Origin: Dyadobacter sp. UC 10
Lineage (GTDB): Bacteria > Bacteroidota > Bacteroidia > Cytophagales > Spirosomataceae
DNA length: 64,000 nucleotides
Reading direction: 5' to 3'
Assembly (NCBI RefSeq): GCF_008369915.1
Contig: NZ_VSRN01000001.1
Span: forward strand, 3,406,501 to 3,470,500
In this document: piece by piece, positions 35,198 through 44,678 of the stretch
Numbering within the stretch: the stretch's first letter is position 1
Layout of the letters: every line of letters begins with the position of its first letter
The notes under the pieces: model-generated
The model's input: only the letters and a program-made list of their open reading frames with translations
Told to the model about the DNA's origin: nothing
The model's database searches: none
Made by a program: the position numbers and the translations under genes

Positions 35198-36979
35198 ATG
35201 CTTTTGAAAAAGATTTTCACTTTCACTTTTGCGATACTTTCTCAGATTCTTTTCGCACAGAATTACAGTCCGTTGGTTACTGCCACTGATGCCGTGGGGC
35301 GGAGGCTTCCTGATCAGCGGGATGCGGGGGATTTAAAGAAGGAAAAATTTGTGGGACTGTTTTACTGGACCTGGCACACGCAGCAGGCGAAGAATAATCC
35401 AGCATTGAATGTAACCGAATACCTCTCGCGCAATCCGAAAGCGATCCACGACTACAATGATCCGATCTGGCCGAAGCGAAAAAGTCCGTGGTTCTGGGCC
35501 GAACCGCTTTTTGGGTATTATATTGATACCGACGAGTGGCTGTTGCGCAAGCATGCCGAAATGCTTGCCGACGCTGGTGTGGATATGATCATTTTTGATT
35601 GTACCAATGGAAACCTGACCTGGAAAGAGTCTTATATGAAGCTCTGTGAAGTATTCACGCAGGCGAGAAAAGACGGAGTCAAAACACCGCAGATATGCTT
35701 TATGCTCCCTTTTTGGACGACCGACGGAGGAAAGGAGATCATCAGGGAAATTTACACTGACCTTTATAAACCAGGGAAATACAAAGACCTCTGGTTTATG
35801 TGGAAGGGAAAACCGTTTATTATGGCTTCCCCCGAGTTTACCCAAACTATAAAAGGAAAGACTGCCGAGCCCGCATTGGAGAAGGAATTGCGAGAATTTT
35901 TCACTTTCCGGCCGGGACAACCTGTATATAATAAAGGTCCGGAAAAGGAGGATCACTGGGGCTGGCTGGAAATTTTCCCGCAACATGGTTATAAGAAAAA
36001 CGCAGACGGGACTTTCGAACAGGCGACTGTTGGCGTAGCGCAAAACTGGACCAAAGCGCGTGGCCTGACCGCATTAAATGCAACCGGCTCGTTTGGGCGA
36101 AGCTACACCCACAAAAATGGGCAGGTAACGACACCCGGTGCGGTGAACTATGGTTTTAATTTCCAGGAACAGTTTGACAGGGCGCTCGAAATTAACCCTG
36201 AACTGATATTTATTACAGGGTGGAATGAATGGATTGCGGGCCGATACGACGTGTGGCAGGAGCAGACCAATGCATTCCCGGATGAGTTTGATCAGGAAGG
36301 CAGCCGGGATATCGAGCCAATGAAAGGCGGGCACGGCGACAATTATTATTATCAGATGGCGGCGAATATCCGGAAGTTCAAAGGGTTACCTGCGCCTGAG
36401 CGTACATCGGGCGCTGCCACAGTTGCGATCGACGGGAAATTCACAGAATGGGACAAAGTAACTCCTTCATTTACCGCACACAAAGGCAACACAATTCATC
36501 GCAATAGTCCGGGCTGGGGAAGTTTGGTTTATAAAAATAATACCGGCCGGAATGATATTGTGCTTTCGAAAGTCGCGCGTGATCAGGAGTTTGTGTATTT
36601 CTATGTAGAAACTGCACAGCCACTTTCACCCAGGGAAGACCCGGGCTGGATGCGGCTTTTTATTAATGTTGATAGGGACAAAAACACAGGCTGGGAGGGA
36701 TATGATGTGGTGATAAACCGCATTAACCCGGATAAGAAGGCAATTGTAGAAAAAACAGACGCAGCCTGGAATTGGACGAAGGCGGGGGAAGTGGACTTTT
36801 CTATCGATAAAAATAAAATGGAGATTAAGGTCCCGAAGTCGCTGCTGGGTATCACCGGCGAACCCGATTTTGAGTTCAAATGGAGCGATAATATGCAGGA
36901 GGAGGGAAATGTGATGGATTTCTGGATCAATGGGGATGCCGCACCTGCGGGGAGGGCAAATTATGTTTATCGTCCGTGA
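35198..36979 (+). CDS. second secreted GH71/99-like glycoside hydrolase (paralogue)
   Basis: 593 residues from the ATG at 35198 (signal peptide MLLKKIFTFTFAILSQILFAQ). An upstream in-frame ATG at 35129 lies in the REP-like element and is unlikely. It aligns along its whole length with the preceding gene: VGLFYWTWHTQQAKNNPALNVTEYL, LLRKHAEMLADAGVDMIIFDCTNG, GWNEWIAGRYDVWQEQTNAFP, then a CBM9-like end (MRLFINVDRDKNTGWEGYDVVINR ... FKWSDNMQEEGNVMDFWINGDAAPAG). Tandem duplication followed by divergence suggests complementary cleavage specificities on the glycan imported by the SusC/SusD pairs. Confidence 0.8.
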   Translation: MLLKKIFTFTFAILSQILFAQNYSPLVTATDAVGRRLPDQRDAGDLKKEKFVGLFYWTWHTQQAKNNPALNVTEYLSRNPKAIHDYNDPIWPKRKSPWFWAEPLFGYYIDTDEWLLRKHAEMLADAGVDMIIFDCTNGNLTWKESYMKLCEVFTQARKDGVKTPQICFMLPFWTTDGGKEIIREIYTDLYKPGKYKDLWFMWKGKPFIMASPEFTQTIKGKTAEPALEKELREFFTFRPGQPVYNKGPEKEDHWGWLEIFPQHGYKKNADGTFEQATVGVAQNWTKARGLTALNATGSFGRSYTHKNGQVTTPGAVNYGFNFQEQFDRALEINPELIFITGWNEWIAGRYDVWQEQTNAFPDEFDQEGSRDIEPMKGGHGDNYYYQMAANIRKFKGLPAPERTSGAATVAIDGKFTEWDKVTPSFTAHKGNTIHRNSPGWGSLVYKNNTGRNDIVLSKVARDQEFVYFYVETAQPLSPREDPGWMRLFINVDRDKNTGWEGYDVVINRINPDKKAIVEKTDAAWNWTKAGEVDFSIDKNKMEIKVPKSLLGITGEPDFEFKWSDNMQEEGNVMDFWINGDAAPAGRANYVYRP

Positions 36980-37110
36980 CGGTGCCTTTATAAAATTGAC
37001 ACTGATTCCCTGCGGTATTGAATGCGAAAAAGTAAAATCCCGCGTTCTGGCCTTTTATATGCTGAAAATCGCTTTATCCTAAACTCAACCTTCAACATAA
37101 CAATCCCGGA

Positions 37111-40100
37111 ATGAATGATCACTTCAAGAAGTCCCGGCTTGGCGGTACTATCGCTTTATCCGCGGTACTTTTTCTTTATGCACAAAGTTGCAGTGCTCCT
37201 AAAAATCAAGCTGTTAAGGGTAGTAATATTTCAAGCTCCGCGCAGCTGTCACCGGAGCTTTTTGCCGAGCATATTCGCACTACCGAGTTCAAAACACCAG
37301 AGGAAGAGCGTAAGAATTTTATATTGCCGCCCGGATTTGAGGTAACCCTTTTCGCCTCCGAACCAGACATTACCAAGCCGATCAATATGGAATTCGACGA
37401 CAGGGGCCGGCTTTGGGTCACCCAGTCTTCCGAATATCCTGTTGCCGCAGGGCAGGGCGACGGGAAGGACCGGATCACCATTTTGGAAGATAAAAATGGG
37501 GATGGTAAAGCGGATACTTTTACAAATTTCGACGATAACCTGAATATTCCTATCGGTGTAATGCCCGTAGCCGACGGTGCGATTGCGTACAGTATTCCGA
37601 ATCTGTATTATTTCAAAGACGACAACAACGACGGGAAAGCCGACAGCAAAAAAGTGCTCCTGGGGCCTTTTGGCCACAAGGACACCCATGGGATGGTGAA
37701 CAACCTGATGCGCGGTTACGACGGCTGGTTGCACGTTTGTCATGGTTTTTCAAATACTTCCAATGTGGCAGGTACCGATGGAGATACCATCAAGATGACT
37801 TCAGGAAATACCTTTCGGGTAAAGCTGGACGGCAGCCACGTGGAGCAAACGACTTTCGGGCGGGTCAATCCGTTTGGTTACGCTTATGACGAAAAAGGAT
37901 ATTTGTATTCAGTGGATTGTCACACAAAACCAATCACCCAGCTGATATCTGGTGGCGATTATCCGCATTTTGGCAAAAAAGCGCCCGCAGGATTGGGTTT
38001 TGCGCCTGCTATGATGAGCTATGATCTGGGGGCCACGGCACTTGCCGGGCTGGTTTACTACACCGGTACCCAGTTTCCGGAACAGTACAGGAACAGCTTT
38101 TACACCGGGGATGTAGTGACTTGCCGTATTGACCGCAATACCATGACCTTCAACGGTTCGACGCCCGTTTCTAAAAAAGAGGAGCCGCTTCTGGTGAGCA
38201 AAGATCCGTGGTTCAGGCCGGTGGATGTGAAACTGGGACCTGACGGCGCGATTTATGTGGCTGATTTTTACAATCGGATCATCGGACATTATGAAGTAGC
38301 ATTGAACCACCCCGGCCGCGACAGGCTGAGCGGCCGGATTTGGAAAATCACCTACAAAGGCAGCGAGCCGCACCAGGATATGCCGGTTACCGACTGGTCG
38401 AAAGCGACACTGGACCAGCTGATGGCCGGGTTGAAACATCCGCAGCTGAATACGCGGTTGAAAGTAGCGGACCGGATCGTGGATACATGGAAGGAGCAAG
38501 CGGTAGGCCCTGTCAAAAATCTGCTGAATGCGCAGGATAAGGTTGCCTCGGTTCATGGTTTATGGATTTTGAACAGGCTCGGGGCATTGGATATTGATAT
38601 TTTGAAAAAGGCGATCACAAATCATGATCCTGTTCTCCGGGTTCACGCATTTCGCATTGTAAAAGAAAACAAAGCAATTTCTGAGGATACTTATGCGCTG
38701 GTCGTAAACGCAGTTCGGTCGGATAGCGATCCCTCCGTCCGGCGGGTTGCTGCGGAGATTTTGGGTAAGTTTCCACGCATTGAAAACGTGCCGCTTTTAC
38801 TTGCATTACACGATCAGACAGATTCCGGAGACACGCATTTAAAATATACCGCCATGCTCGCGATCCGGGATAATTTGCTGAATCGAAGTGTCTTGTGGCG
38901 TATTCCGGGAATGAAATGGAGCGATGAACAATCGGCGGTGCTTACAAAAGCAATGCTCGATGTTCCTTCAAGTTCAGCGGCGGCATTTGTATTGGATTAT
39001 ACATTATCACATAATCTGCCTTCCACGGAACTGGTTAAAAATCTGGAATATATAGCCAGGTATGCTTCGCCTTACCAGCTTGAAAAGGCGATTGATCTGA
39101 TCAATACCCGGTTTGCGGACAATACGGAAACGCAGCTTTCACTATACAATACCATTCAGACGGGGATGAAGCAAAGTGGCATGGCACCGGGACAAAAGAT
39201 GATCGCCTGGGGTAATGCGCTGTCGACGAAAATTTTGGGAGGTATCACCGAAAGTGGGGAAACCTGGAAAAACAGGCCGGTATTGAAAACGGCTGAGCCA
39301 GGCAATCCCTGGATTGTCACCGAGCAGTTTCTGACTGATATTACGCCTGCTTTCCGTATAATTTTAAGTGAAAAAAATGGCTATGCCCCTACGGGCGCGC
39401 TGTACTCGTTGCCATTTAAGTTGCCTGCGGCGTTGAAAATGAATGTATTTGACAACGATATTCACAATCTGCCGGAAAAAAAGGGGGTATCGCGGAATGC
39501 TGTACGGGTGAGGTTGGCGGAGGGTGGAAAAATTATTAAAGAATATCGCTTAAATCAGAAAGAAACCAGTCAGTGGAAAGACCTGATCCAGAGTGCCACT
39601 TTTGATTTGAGCGCTTACGCAGGGCAAATGGGTTATATCGAGGCTGTTGACAGTTCACAGACCGGCTCGGTTGGATTTGGGAAGCTGGAACCTGCGGTAC
39701 TCGAAATTCCTGCCAAGGCGCCGGGTATCATATCCGATCAGAGAGTTGCAGCTGCCGGGATCGCAGGTGAATTTAGAATTAAAGCACTTGAACCGAAACT
39801 GAAAGACATGCTGAAAGCCAAATGGCTGGATTATCCCGTGCGCAGTGCAGCGGCGAGTGCATTGATGAATATAGATCCAAAAGCAAATGTGAGTGTGCTG
39901 GCGGAGGTTTTCGATGATCCGGGAGAATTGCCGGTTTTGAGGGAAAAGCTGGCATCGTCGATTAGTCAGGCGCCTTCTCCATCTATTTACGAAATGCTGA
40001 AAAAGCAGCTGGCGGGCGGTGCACGTAATTTGCAGGTTGCAATTGCTACCGTACTTGCCAACACTTCGCAAGGGATCGACTATTTACTTGGGGCATTTAA

Positions 40101-40683
40101 AGAGGAGTCGGCGAATCCGGATATTGCCAATGAAATCGCGGTCAAAGAAAGGCTGGATGTGAATGCCAACGCAGGTCAGCAAGATCAGATACAAAAATAT
40201 ATTGCTGCGGGAGCCGATGAGCGGGAAGAACGGCAGAAACTGATCGATACCCGAATTGCCAATTTCAAGCCTGCAACGGGACTAACAGACGCAGGAAAGG
40301 CAGTTTTTATTCAGAACTGCAGTGGCTGTCACCAGATTTTAGGGCAGGGGGGAATGGTTGGTCCGCAGCTCGACGGCATCGGTAACTGGGGACACAAAGC
40401 ATTGACCCAAAAGATTCTTGACCCCAACAGGAATATAACCGAGGCCTTTCGTACTTATAATATCACATTAAAAAATGACCAGACTCTAACGGGCTTATAT
40501 CGCAGAACGGAAGGCGAAACAATGGTTTTTGCAGATATGACGGGGAAGGAGTTCGCAGTAGTCAAAAATGATATGAAAGAATACCGGGCTTCCAAGTACA
40601 CATTGATGCCGGACCAGTTCAAGAATATCATACCTGAAAAGGATTTTTACGCGCTGCTGGATTATTTACTAAGTGTAAAGTAA
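37111..40683 (+). CDS. PVC-type haem-binding (CxxCH) dehydrogenase-like protein
   Basis: 1190 residues. N-terminal export signal with a possible lipobox (LYAQSC). Residues ~60-430 form a propeller like the 'membrane-bound dehydrogenase' (DUF7133) domain (FILPPGFEVTLFASEPDITKPINMEFDDRGRLWVTQSSEYP ... DVKLGPDGAIYVADFYNRIIGHYE). Residues ~430-1040 contain HEAT-like helices (VRRVAAEILGKFPRIENVPLLLAL) and a beta-rich insert. The C-terminus holds a cytochrome c-like site: Cys1070, Cys1073 and His1074 in NCSGCHQILGQGGMVGPQLDG. Such proteins are common in Planctomycetes and Verrucomicrobia and are tied to oxidative sugar or polysaccharide catabolism, but their reactions are poorly known. It is co-directional with the hydrolases upstream. 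Confidence 0.88.
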   Translation: MNDHFKKSRLGGTIALSAVLFLYAQSCSAPKNQAVKGSNISSSAQLSPELFAEHIRTTEFKTPEEERKNFILPPGFEVTLFASEPDITKPINMEFDDRGRLWVTQSSEYPVAAGQGDGKDRITILEDKNGDGKADTFTNFDDNLNIPIGVMPVADGAIAYSIPNLYYFKDDNNDGKADSKKVLLGPFGHKDTHGMVNNLMRGYDGWLHVCHGFSNTSNVAGTDGDTIKMTSGNTFRVKLDGSHVEQTTFGRVNPFGYAYDEKGYLYSVDCHTKPITQLISGGDYPHFGKKAPAGLGFAPAMMSYDLGATALAGLVYYTGTQFPEQYRNSFYTGDVVTCRIDRNTMTFNGSTPVSKKEEPLLVSKDPWFRPVDVKLGPDGAIYVADFYNRIIGHYEVALNHPGRDRLSGRIWKITYKGSEPHQDMPVTDWSKATLDQLMAGLKHPQLNTRLKVADRIVDTWKEQAVGPVKNLLNAQDKVASVHGLWILNRLGALDIDILKKAITNHDPVLRVHAFRIVKENKAISEDTYALVVNAVRSDSDPSVRRVAAEILGKFPRIENVPLLLALHDQTDSGDTHLKYTAMLAIRDNLLNRSVLWRIPGMKWSDEQSAVLTKAMLDVPSSSAAAFVLDYTLSHNLPSTELVKNLEYIARYASPYQLEKAIDLINTRFADNTETQLSLYNTIQTGMKQSGMAPGQKMIAWGNALSTKILGGITESGETWKNRPVLKTAEPGNPWIVTEQFLTDITPAFRIILSEKNGYAPTGALYSLPFKLPAALKMNVFDNDIHNLPEKKGVSRNAVRVRLAEGGKIIKEYRLNQKETSQWKDLIQSATFDLSAYAGQMGYIEAVDSSQTGSVGFGKLEPAVLEIPAKAPGIISDQRVAAAGIAGEFRIKALEPKLKDMLKAKWLDYPVRSAAASALMNIDPKANVSVLAEVFDDPGELPVLREKLASSISQAPSPSIYEMLKKQLAGGARNLQVAIATVLANTSQGIDYLLGAFKEESANPDIANEIAVKERLDVNANAGQQDQIQKYIAAGADEREERQKLIDTRIANFKPATGLTDAGKAVFIQNCSGCHQILGQGGMVGPQLDGIGNWGHKALTQKILDPNRNITEAFRTYNITLKNDQTLTGLYRRTEGETMVFADMTGKEFAVVKNDMKEYRASKYTLMPDQFKNIIPEKDFYALLDYLLSVK

Positions 40684-40753
40684 TTATCACCGGGTGACGA
40701 AAAGGCTTGAATGAGGTAATTGATAGATTTTAAAAAATTAAAAGACAATAGCA

Positions 40754-41950
40754 ATGCATCACAAAATGAACTACCTCTTTCTGCTGGCATTATTGGTCAC
40801 CTGCTATGCGCATGCTCAGACAAAAGGGAAGAAAGGGGCGGATATTCAATTCAAAAAGACAGAACTGACCAAAAGATTTATTTCAGAAGGTGCTGCAATA
40901 GGAGATGTGAATAAGGATGGGAAAAAGGATGTTCTCGCCGGGGCGTACTGGTTTGAAGCGCCTGCCTGGAAAGCGCATGAAATTATGAAACCTGATACTT
41001 TTCAGGTAAATGGCGGGTATAGCAACTCATTTCTGGACTACGCAATGGACGTAAACCAGGACGGCTGGATTGACTTGATCCGGATCGACTGGCCGGGGAA
41101 GGCGGCATATTGGCATGAAAACCCGAAAGGAAAAACGGGACACTGGCCTGCGCATATGATTCACTCATCTGTCGGAAATGAGTCGCCGATGATGGTGGAT
41201 ATCGACGGTGACGGCAGGCTTGATCTGCTTTGTAACGATCCTACCGCCAAGAAAGTAATCTGGCTGAAATGTCCTGCAAAAAAAGGTGACGTTGCCTGGG
41301 AGAAATATACGATCAGTAACGATCCCAATAATTCAACCCACATGTACACGCATGGAATAGGGTATGGGGATATCAATGGAGACGGGCGCAAAGATGTGCT
41401 CGTCAAGGCGGGTTGGTGGGAAGGCCCGGCGGAGGGGCCGGCCAAGCATGGAAAAAAGGAAGACTGGAAGTTTCATCCTGCGGATTTAGGCAAAGATTGC
41501 TCGCAGATGTACGTACTGGATCTGAACGGTGACGGATTGAATGACGTATTGAGTGCCTCGGCCCACGACTATGGTGTTTGGTGGCATGAGCAGCAAAAGG
41601 ATGCACAGGGCAATATAATCTGGCGGCACCATACGATTGATGACACTTTTTCGCAAACGCACGGACTGGAAATGAAGGATATCAATGGTGACGGAAATAT
41701 CGATTTTATAACCGGTAAAAGGTATTTTGCGCATCATGGAAACGATCCGGGAGAATTTGAACCGGCGGTAGTGTACTGGTTTGAATACAAACCTGGCAAA
41801 ACGCCGACCTGGGTCCGGCATGAAGTGGACAGCAATTCGGGCGTTGGATTACACGTGACTGTTGAAGATATTAACAATGACGGGCTGCTGGATATTGTTA
41901 CCGGCAATAAGAAAGGTGTGAGAGTTCTGACGCAGCAAAAAGGTAAATAA
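40754..41950 (+). CDS. secreted seven-repeat FG-GAP/VCBS propeller protein
   Basis: 398 residues. Signal peptide MHHKMNYLFLLALLVTCYAHAQ (the ATG at 40763 is an alternative start). Seven calcium-loop repeats are visible (DVNKDGKKD, DVNQDGWID, DIDGDGRLD, DINGDGRKD, DLNGDGLND, DINGDGNID, DINNDGLLD), the right number for one seven-bladed propeller. It has no T9SS sorting domain, so it is probably periplasmic. It lies 70 bases after the haem-binding gene and 4 bases before the epimerase, so it is in that operon. Such propellers often accompany PVC-type dehydrogenase-like proteins; a binding or scaffold role is inferred. Confidence 0.85.
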   Translation: MHHKMNYLFLLALLVTCYAHAQTKGKKGADIQFKKTELTKRFISEGAAIGDVNKDGKKDVLAGAYWFEAPAWKAHEIMKPDTFQVNGGYSNSFLDYAMDVNQDGWIDLIRIDWPGKAAYWHENPKGKTGHWPAHMIHSSVGNESPMMVDIDGDGRLDLLCNDPTAKKVIWLKCPAKKGDVAWEKYTISNDPNNSTHMYTHGIGYGDINGDGRKDVLVKAGWWEGPAEGPAKHGKKEDWKFHPADLGKDCSQMYVLDLNGDGLNDVLSASAHDYGVWWHEQQKDAQGNIIWRHHTIDDTFSQTHGLEMKDINGDGNIDFITGKRYFAHHGNDPGEFEPAVVYWFEYKPGKTPTWVRHEVDSNSGVGLHVTVEDINNDGLLDIVTGNKKGVRVLTQQKGK

Positions 41951-41954
41951 ACGG

Positions 41955-42800
41955 ATGAAATTCGGGATCAACACATACTTGTTCGCCTCACCTTTTACAA
42001 ATGATGGCGTTTCCTGGTTTCCGAAATTCAAGGAATGGGGTTTTGATTTCGTTGAGATTGCAGTTGAAGATCCTGCGCATATTGATCCGGTTTTTGTGAA
42101 AATGGCGTTGGATGCTGCCGGTCTGGAATGTCGCTCGGTATGCGCGGCAACCGGTCCGGGGCGTGATTTGAGAGGAAATAAAAAGGAGCAGATCACGTCG
42201 ATGGAATATGTGCAGGCGCTCATTGATATTGCGCCGGTACTGGGCAGCACGCTGGTGGCTGGGCCAATTTATTCTTCGGTTGGAAGGGCTGACCTATATG
42301 AGGAAGATAAAAAAGCCAAACAATGGCACACAGCAGTTTCTAATCTCCGTAAGCTCGCTGCCTATGCAGCCGAAAACGGGGTTAAGCTGGCGATTGAACC
42401 GCTTAACCGATATGAAACTGATATGGTGAATACCTGCGATCAGGCATTGCGAATGATAGCAGATGTAGGAAGCGACAACCTGCTGGTTCATCTCGATTCA
42501 TTTCATATGAACCTGGAAGAAAAGGATCCCGCGCTGGCGATCAGGAATGCAGGAAGTAAGCTGGGCCTGTTACATGCTTCCGGCAGCGACCGGGGTACGC
42601 CTGGCGGGGACCAGATCAACTGGGACCGTATTTTCGCAGCGCTAGACCACATTAATTACCAGGGGGATATTGTAATAGAATCATTTACTCCTGACGTGAA
42701 AATTATTGCGAAGGCGGCTTCCATATGGCGGACTATCGAACCTTCAAAGGAATCCATCGCGATCGACGGTCTTCATTTTCTGCGGTCTCTGGCATTTTAA
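41955..42800 (+). CDS. xylose-isomerase-like sugar epimerase (D-tagatose/psicose 3-epimerase family)
   Basis: A 281-residue cytosolic TIM-barrel protein. The metal and acid-base residues of the 3-epimerase family are visible: Glu148 (AIEPLNRYETD), Asp181 (LVHLDSFHMN), His207 and Arg213 (LLHASGSDRGTPGGDQINW) and Glu242 (DIVIESF). Such enzymes epimerise or isomerise ketoses or keto-sugars at C3 with a divalent metal. It starts 4 bases after the VCBS gene and closes the locus, so it probably converts the sugar delivered by the uptake and oxidation steps. The exact substrate cannot be read from sequence. Confidence 0.85.
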   Translation: MKFGINTYLFASPFTNDGVSWFPKFKEWGFDFVEIAVEDPAHIDPVFVKMALDAAGLECRSVCAATGPGRDLRGNKKEQITSMEYVQALIDIAPVLGSTLVAGPIYSSVGRADLYEEDKKAKQWHTAVSNLRKLAAYAAENGVKLAIEPLNRYETDMVNTCDQALRMIADVGSDNLLVHLDSFHMNLEEKDPALAIRNAGSKLGLLHASGSDRGTPGGDQINWDRIFAALDHINYQGDIVIESFTPDVKIIAKAASIWRTIEPSKESIAIDGLHFLRSLAF

Positions 42801-42829
42801 TGGAATAAAAGTGATTTGGCAGAGACATG

Positions 42830-42858
42830 AAAAATCCCCGCTACATGCGAGGATTTTT
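42830..42858. terminator. bidirectional terminator between epimerase and mqo
   Basis: AAAAATCCCCGC TACAT GCGAGGATTTTT: a 12-bp stem with one mismatch and a 5-base loop, flanked by A and T runs on either side, between two convergent genes. Confidence 0.8.
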
Positions 42859-42868
42859 GCGTTTAACG

Positions 42869-44395
42869 TCAAGCTGTGAGCTCTTCTTCCAGATGTGAGG
42901 TATTTAAATGCAGCACCTCTGTTGTCCAGCTCCTTGTTTTGGCTGCGAGTTCTTCATCCTTGGCAAGAGACTGGCCATACGATGGAATTATTTTCCTGAA
43001 TTCCGCCTGCCATTCCGCAGATTTAGCTTCCGGGAAACAACGCAGGATCAGTTCAAGCATAATAGAAACCGAGGTGGATGCACCCGGAGATGCTCCAAGC
43101 AATGCAGCCAGCGATCCGTCGGCCGCAGTTACCATTTCAGTGCCGAATTCAAGTACGCCGCCTTCCTTTTCGTCCTTTTTAATCACCTGCACACGCTGGC
43201 CGGCTTTGAGCAGGTCCCAGTCTTCCAGCTTTGCATCGGGTAGGTAATCCCGCAAAGCTTCTACGCGATCTTCCGGCGACTGACGTACCTGATCGATCAG
43301 ATATTTGGTCAGCGGAATGTTGTGTATCCCAGCCGCCAGCATTGGCTTTATATTATTCAGTTTAATGGATAGTGGCAGATCCAGATAGGAGCCGTTTTTC
43401 AAAAACTTAGTAGAAAAACCAGCATATGGACCAAAGAGCAATGCTTTTTCTCCGTCAATCATCCTGGTATCAAGGTGTGGCACCGACATTGGCGGTGAGC
43501 CTACGGAAGCTTTGCCATATACTTTCGCCTGATGTTTTTCAATGATCTCCGGCTTATTGCAAACCAGCCACTGACCACTTACAGGGAAGCCTCCAAATCC
43601 TTTTCCTTCCGGAATGCGGGACTTTTCAAGTAAAATAAGCGAACCGCCTCCGGCGCCGATAAAGACAAATTTAGTTTGTACGTATCGTGATTTTCGAGTG
43701 TCCCGGTCTTTCACCTCAATTGTCCAGAAGTGGTCTTTATTGCGTGTAAGATCCTCTACTTCATGATTGAGATAGAGATTAACACCTTCCTGGTTTTCAA
43801 GAAAATCGAACATGGCACGGGTCAATGCGCCGAAGTTCACGTCGGTGCCCAGCTGCATTCTGGTAGCTGCGACTTTCTCGTCCTTATCCCGTCCTTTCAT
43901 TACCAGCGGGATCCATGATTCGATCTCCTGCTTGTCTTCGGTATATTCCATACCGCGGAACAGGTGGTGGCTCGTCAACGCCGCGTAGCGTTTACGCAAG
44001 TAATCTACATTCTCATTTCCCCAGACGAAACTCATGTGGGGAATATTGTAGATAAATGTGGCAGGGCTATCGATTATCCCGCTCTCTACTAAATGTGACC
44101 AAAACTCTTTCGATACTTCGAAAGATTCCGCGATTTTGACTGCTTTCTTTGTTTCAACGGAACCGTCAGGGAGCTGGGGCGTGTAGTTAAGTTCGCAAAA
44201 TGCGGAGTGGCCAGTACCTGCGTTATTCCAGGCATCGGAACTTTCGGCGGTCACACGGTCCAGGCGTTCGAATATGGAGATTGTTATGGCCGGATTAAGC
44301 TTTTTAAGCAACACGCCAAGAGTCGCGCTCATGATGCCGGCTCCGATTAAAACTACATCGGGTGTGCTCGTTTTTGAAGACTTTTTGGTATTCAT
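42869..44395 (-). CDS. mqo: malate:quinone oxidoreductase
   Basis: A membrane-associated FAD enzyme oxidising malate to oxaloacetate with electron transfer to the quinone pool; part of the TCA cycle. 508 residues, the family's usual size. The FAD-binding N-terminus is VVLIGAGIMSATLGVLLKKL (14-33). Other Mqo segments are ERLDRVTAESSDAWNNAGTGHSAFCELNYTP, FIGAGGGSLILLEKSRIPEGKGFGGFPVSGQWL and LFGPYAGFSTKFLK, with LLGASPGASTSVSIML near the C-terminus. The start ATG at 44395 is supported by the family N-terminus. It is monocistronic, with a terminator between its stop and the convergent epimerase. Confidence 0.97.
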   Translation of the reverse strand: MNTKKSSKTSTPDVVLIGAGIMSATLGVLLKKLNPAITISIFERLDRVTAESSDAWNNAGTGHSAFCELNYTPQLPDGSVETKKAVKIAESFEVSKEFWSHLVESGIIDSPATFIYNIPHMSFVWGNENVDYLRKRYAALTSHHLFRGMEYTEDKQEIESWIPLVMKGRDKDEKVAATRMQLGTDVNFGALTRAMFDFLENQEGVNLYLNHEVEDLTRNKDHFWTIEVKDRDTRKSRYVQTKFVFIGAGGGSLILLEKSRIPEGKGFGGFPVSGQWLVCNKPEIIEKHQAKVYGKASVGSPPMSVPHLDTRMIDGEKALLFGPYAGFSTKFLKNGSYLDLPLSIKLNNIKPMLAAGIHNIPLTKYLIDQVRQSPEDRVEALRDYLPDAKLEDWDLLKAGQRVQVIKKDEKEGGVLEFGTEMVTAADGSLAALLGASPGASTSVSIMLELILRCFPEAKSAEWQAEFRKIIPSYGQSLAKDEELAAKTRSWTTEVLHLNTSHLEEELTA

Positions 44396-44618
44396 AACGA
44401 ATTGATTATGATATGTTAGCGGGTGTAAAACCCGGAAAAGTACAAAATGCTACTTGATAACAATTAACTTAGCACCTTTTGTTTCGAAAATAGTATAAAT
44501 CAAAAAAATAAAGTTATAGCGGGTTATAAGTTCTTGATTGGGGGCAATTAAAACTTTTTTAGTTCCAATAATTAAGAAACCGGGGCACATTCATTCTTGA
44601 TCAAATACTATAAATGAA

Positions 44619-44646
44619 AAAGCCATCCCGAATTCGGGATGGCTTT
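44619..44646 (-). terminator. perfect 28-bp palindromic terminator of the collagen-like gene
   Basis: AAAGCCATCCCGAA/TTCGGGATGGCTTT is a perfect 14-bp inverted repeat without an internal spacer. On the minus strand it is followed by TTCATTTA. It lies 32 bases after the stop of the lipoprotein gene at 44679. Confidence 0.85.
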
Positions 44647-44678
44647 CCAAAAGCTTATATAAAAACGGTGCCTGCTGC

